Below are positions 60,807-61,306 of a DNA stretch of 61,306 nt, in pieces. Each line of letters starts with the position of its first letter. Position 1 is the first letter of the stretch. Source of the DNA: an uncultured Eubacteriales bacterium (GTDB taxonomy: Bacteria > Bacillota > Clostridia > Peptostreptococcales > Anaerovoracaceae). The DNA lies in assembly GCA_900315895.1 (NCBI GenBank), contig ONAY01000009.1:1-61306 (forward strand). The letters are read 5' to 3'. Under the pieces are notes generated by a model. It ran no database searches and was not told the origin of the DNA. It saw only the letters and a program-made list of their open reading frames with translations. The translations under genes were made by a program, and so were the position numbers.

Positions 60807-61306
60807 TTGAGAAAAGTTTTGATATTGGCTTTAACAGTTGTCATAGTAGCCGGCGTCATGATGACAGGACCGGTGCAGGTCCTGGCAGAAGATTCAATTG
60901 CTGACGGTACATATCCTGTGGAGTTTACCTTTGAAGGGGGATCCGGAAGGGGAGGAGTGGAATCCATCTCAGCCGAATTGAACGGAGGAAAAGTGTCAGA
61001 ACTGTACATCACCATGACGAGCCCCAATTACGATTACTGCATCTACTATGATGAGCAGTACATCAATTCATCGGAAGAGGGGAACTCCGTATTCATTGTT
61101 CCTTTTGTGGAAGAGAGCTTTATGCTCACTGCTGATACTGTTGCCATGAGTCAGCCCCACGAAGTAGATTATACTGTAACTCTCGATATGGATAGCCTTT
61201 GGAGCGCTGCTTCAGAAGGGTCCGGGTCAGGCACACTGTGGACAGTCATAGCCGTGATCGCCATAGTATGTGCGGCGGTTGGATTTTTTGCGGTTAGGTC
61301 ATCACG
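60807..61306 (+). CDS. Membrane-anchored surface protein with AMSQPH-type domain (cut off by window end)
   Basis: At least 166 residues; no stop before the end. Start TTG 60807, with AGAGAGGT seven bases upstream. A signal peptide (residues about 1-28, ending VLAEDS) is followed by a beta-rich domain of about 100 residues: TFEGGSGRGGVESI, YDYCIYYDEQ, NSVFIVPFVEESF and AMSQPHEVDY. A Ser/Gly linker and a membrane helix (TLWTVIAVIAIVCAAVGFF) close the visible part. The AMSQPH ending is shared with the large surface protein at 9.3 kb. It follows cbiC by two bases, so it belongs to the B12 operon and probably binds a metal chelate at the surface. Confidence 0.75.
   Translation, partial: MRKVLILALTVVIVAGVMMTGPVQVLAEDSIADGTYPVEFTFEGGSGRGGVESISAELNGGKVSELYITMTSPNYDYCIYYDEQYINSSEEGNSVFIVPFVEESFMLTADTVAMSQPHEVDYTVTLDMDSLWSAASEGSGSGTLWTVIAVIAIVCAAVGFFAVRSS

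Noticed and set aside
1-61306. CRISPR arrays, tRNA, rRNA or prophage genes
   Set aside because: I found no regularly spaced direct repeats, no tRNA or rRNA signature, and no integrase or phage structural genes. Repeats are limited to those listed.

Overview
The window reads as a chromosomal segment of an anaerobic, moderate-GC (roughly half G+C by eye) Gram-positive bacterium of the class Clostridia. Supporting signs are strong AGGAGG-type ribosome binding sites, many rho-independent terminators, CWB2-type cell-wall proteins, an LPXTG-type sortase signal, lipoproteins, a class III (oxygen-sensitive) ribonucleotide reductase, a nitroreductase/Nim-like protein and the anaerobic (early cobalt insertion) cobalamin pathway. 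I cannot name a genus; a Eubacteriales Family XIII/Anaerovoracaceae-like relative is a guess.

Layout. 0-7 kb: a hairpin-rich edge that may be the end of an IS200/IS605-type element, a MATE exporter on a probably leaderless transcript, a secreted CWB2 protein, then a run with a low-molecular-weight phosphatase, a small nucleotidyltransferase-like protein, a small conserved protein, a CPBP membrane protease and a zinc-site membrane protein. 6.9-15.3 kb: a cobalamin-riboswitch-controlled operon encoding two secreted surface proteins, a binding lipoprotein, a FecCD/BtuC-type permease and an ABC ATPase with an extra C-terminal domain. 15.3-22.6 kb: single genes (MBL hydrolase, MscS channel, Nim-like protein, BioY, CAT-fold acyltransferase-like protein, glycosyltransferase 2, flavin reductase, radical SAM protein). 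22.6-23.4 kb: a scar holding two genes that lack their 5' ends (glutathione peroxidase and a CnaB/LPXTG surface protein). 23.4-29.5 kb (minus strand): trxB, nrdD with a fused glutaredoxin-like domain, NrdR boxes, nrdG, a DUF4037 protein and a TPR protein. 29.6-35 kb: a thermonuclease, two paralogous small membrane proteins with a shared upstream element, a MATE exporter, msrA, a GGCT-like protein and a J-domain membrane protein behind a promoter-terminator pair. 34.9-43.7 kb: a LysR regulator divergent from purA-purB-guaA-pyrG-glmS. 43.8-48.6 kb: an omega-amidase/nitrilase, an alpha/beta hydrolase, sfsA and two zinc-ribbon membrane proteins. 48.7-61.3 kb: a second cobalamin riboswitch followed by a lipoprotein CbiK, a small lipoprotein, and cbiD-F-G-H-J-ET-B-cobD-cbiP-cbiC, ending in a partial surface protein.

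How it fits together. The two riboswitch loci form one B12 economy: the second makes the corrin ring from sirohydrochlorin, and the first appears to capture and import a corrinoid (or another metal chelate) at the cell surface. Protein domains recur between the two loci: an MF...GY/GT...WYD-type domain and a domain with an AMSQPH motif. The most interesting candidate for an undescribed system is therefore a Gram-positive surface relay for corrinoid capture: CWB2-anchored receptor, large surface protein with half a binding-protein fold, lipoprotein, permease and ATPase. This is inferred from domain resemblance and riboswitch control and has not been tested.
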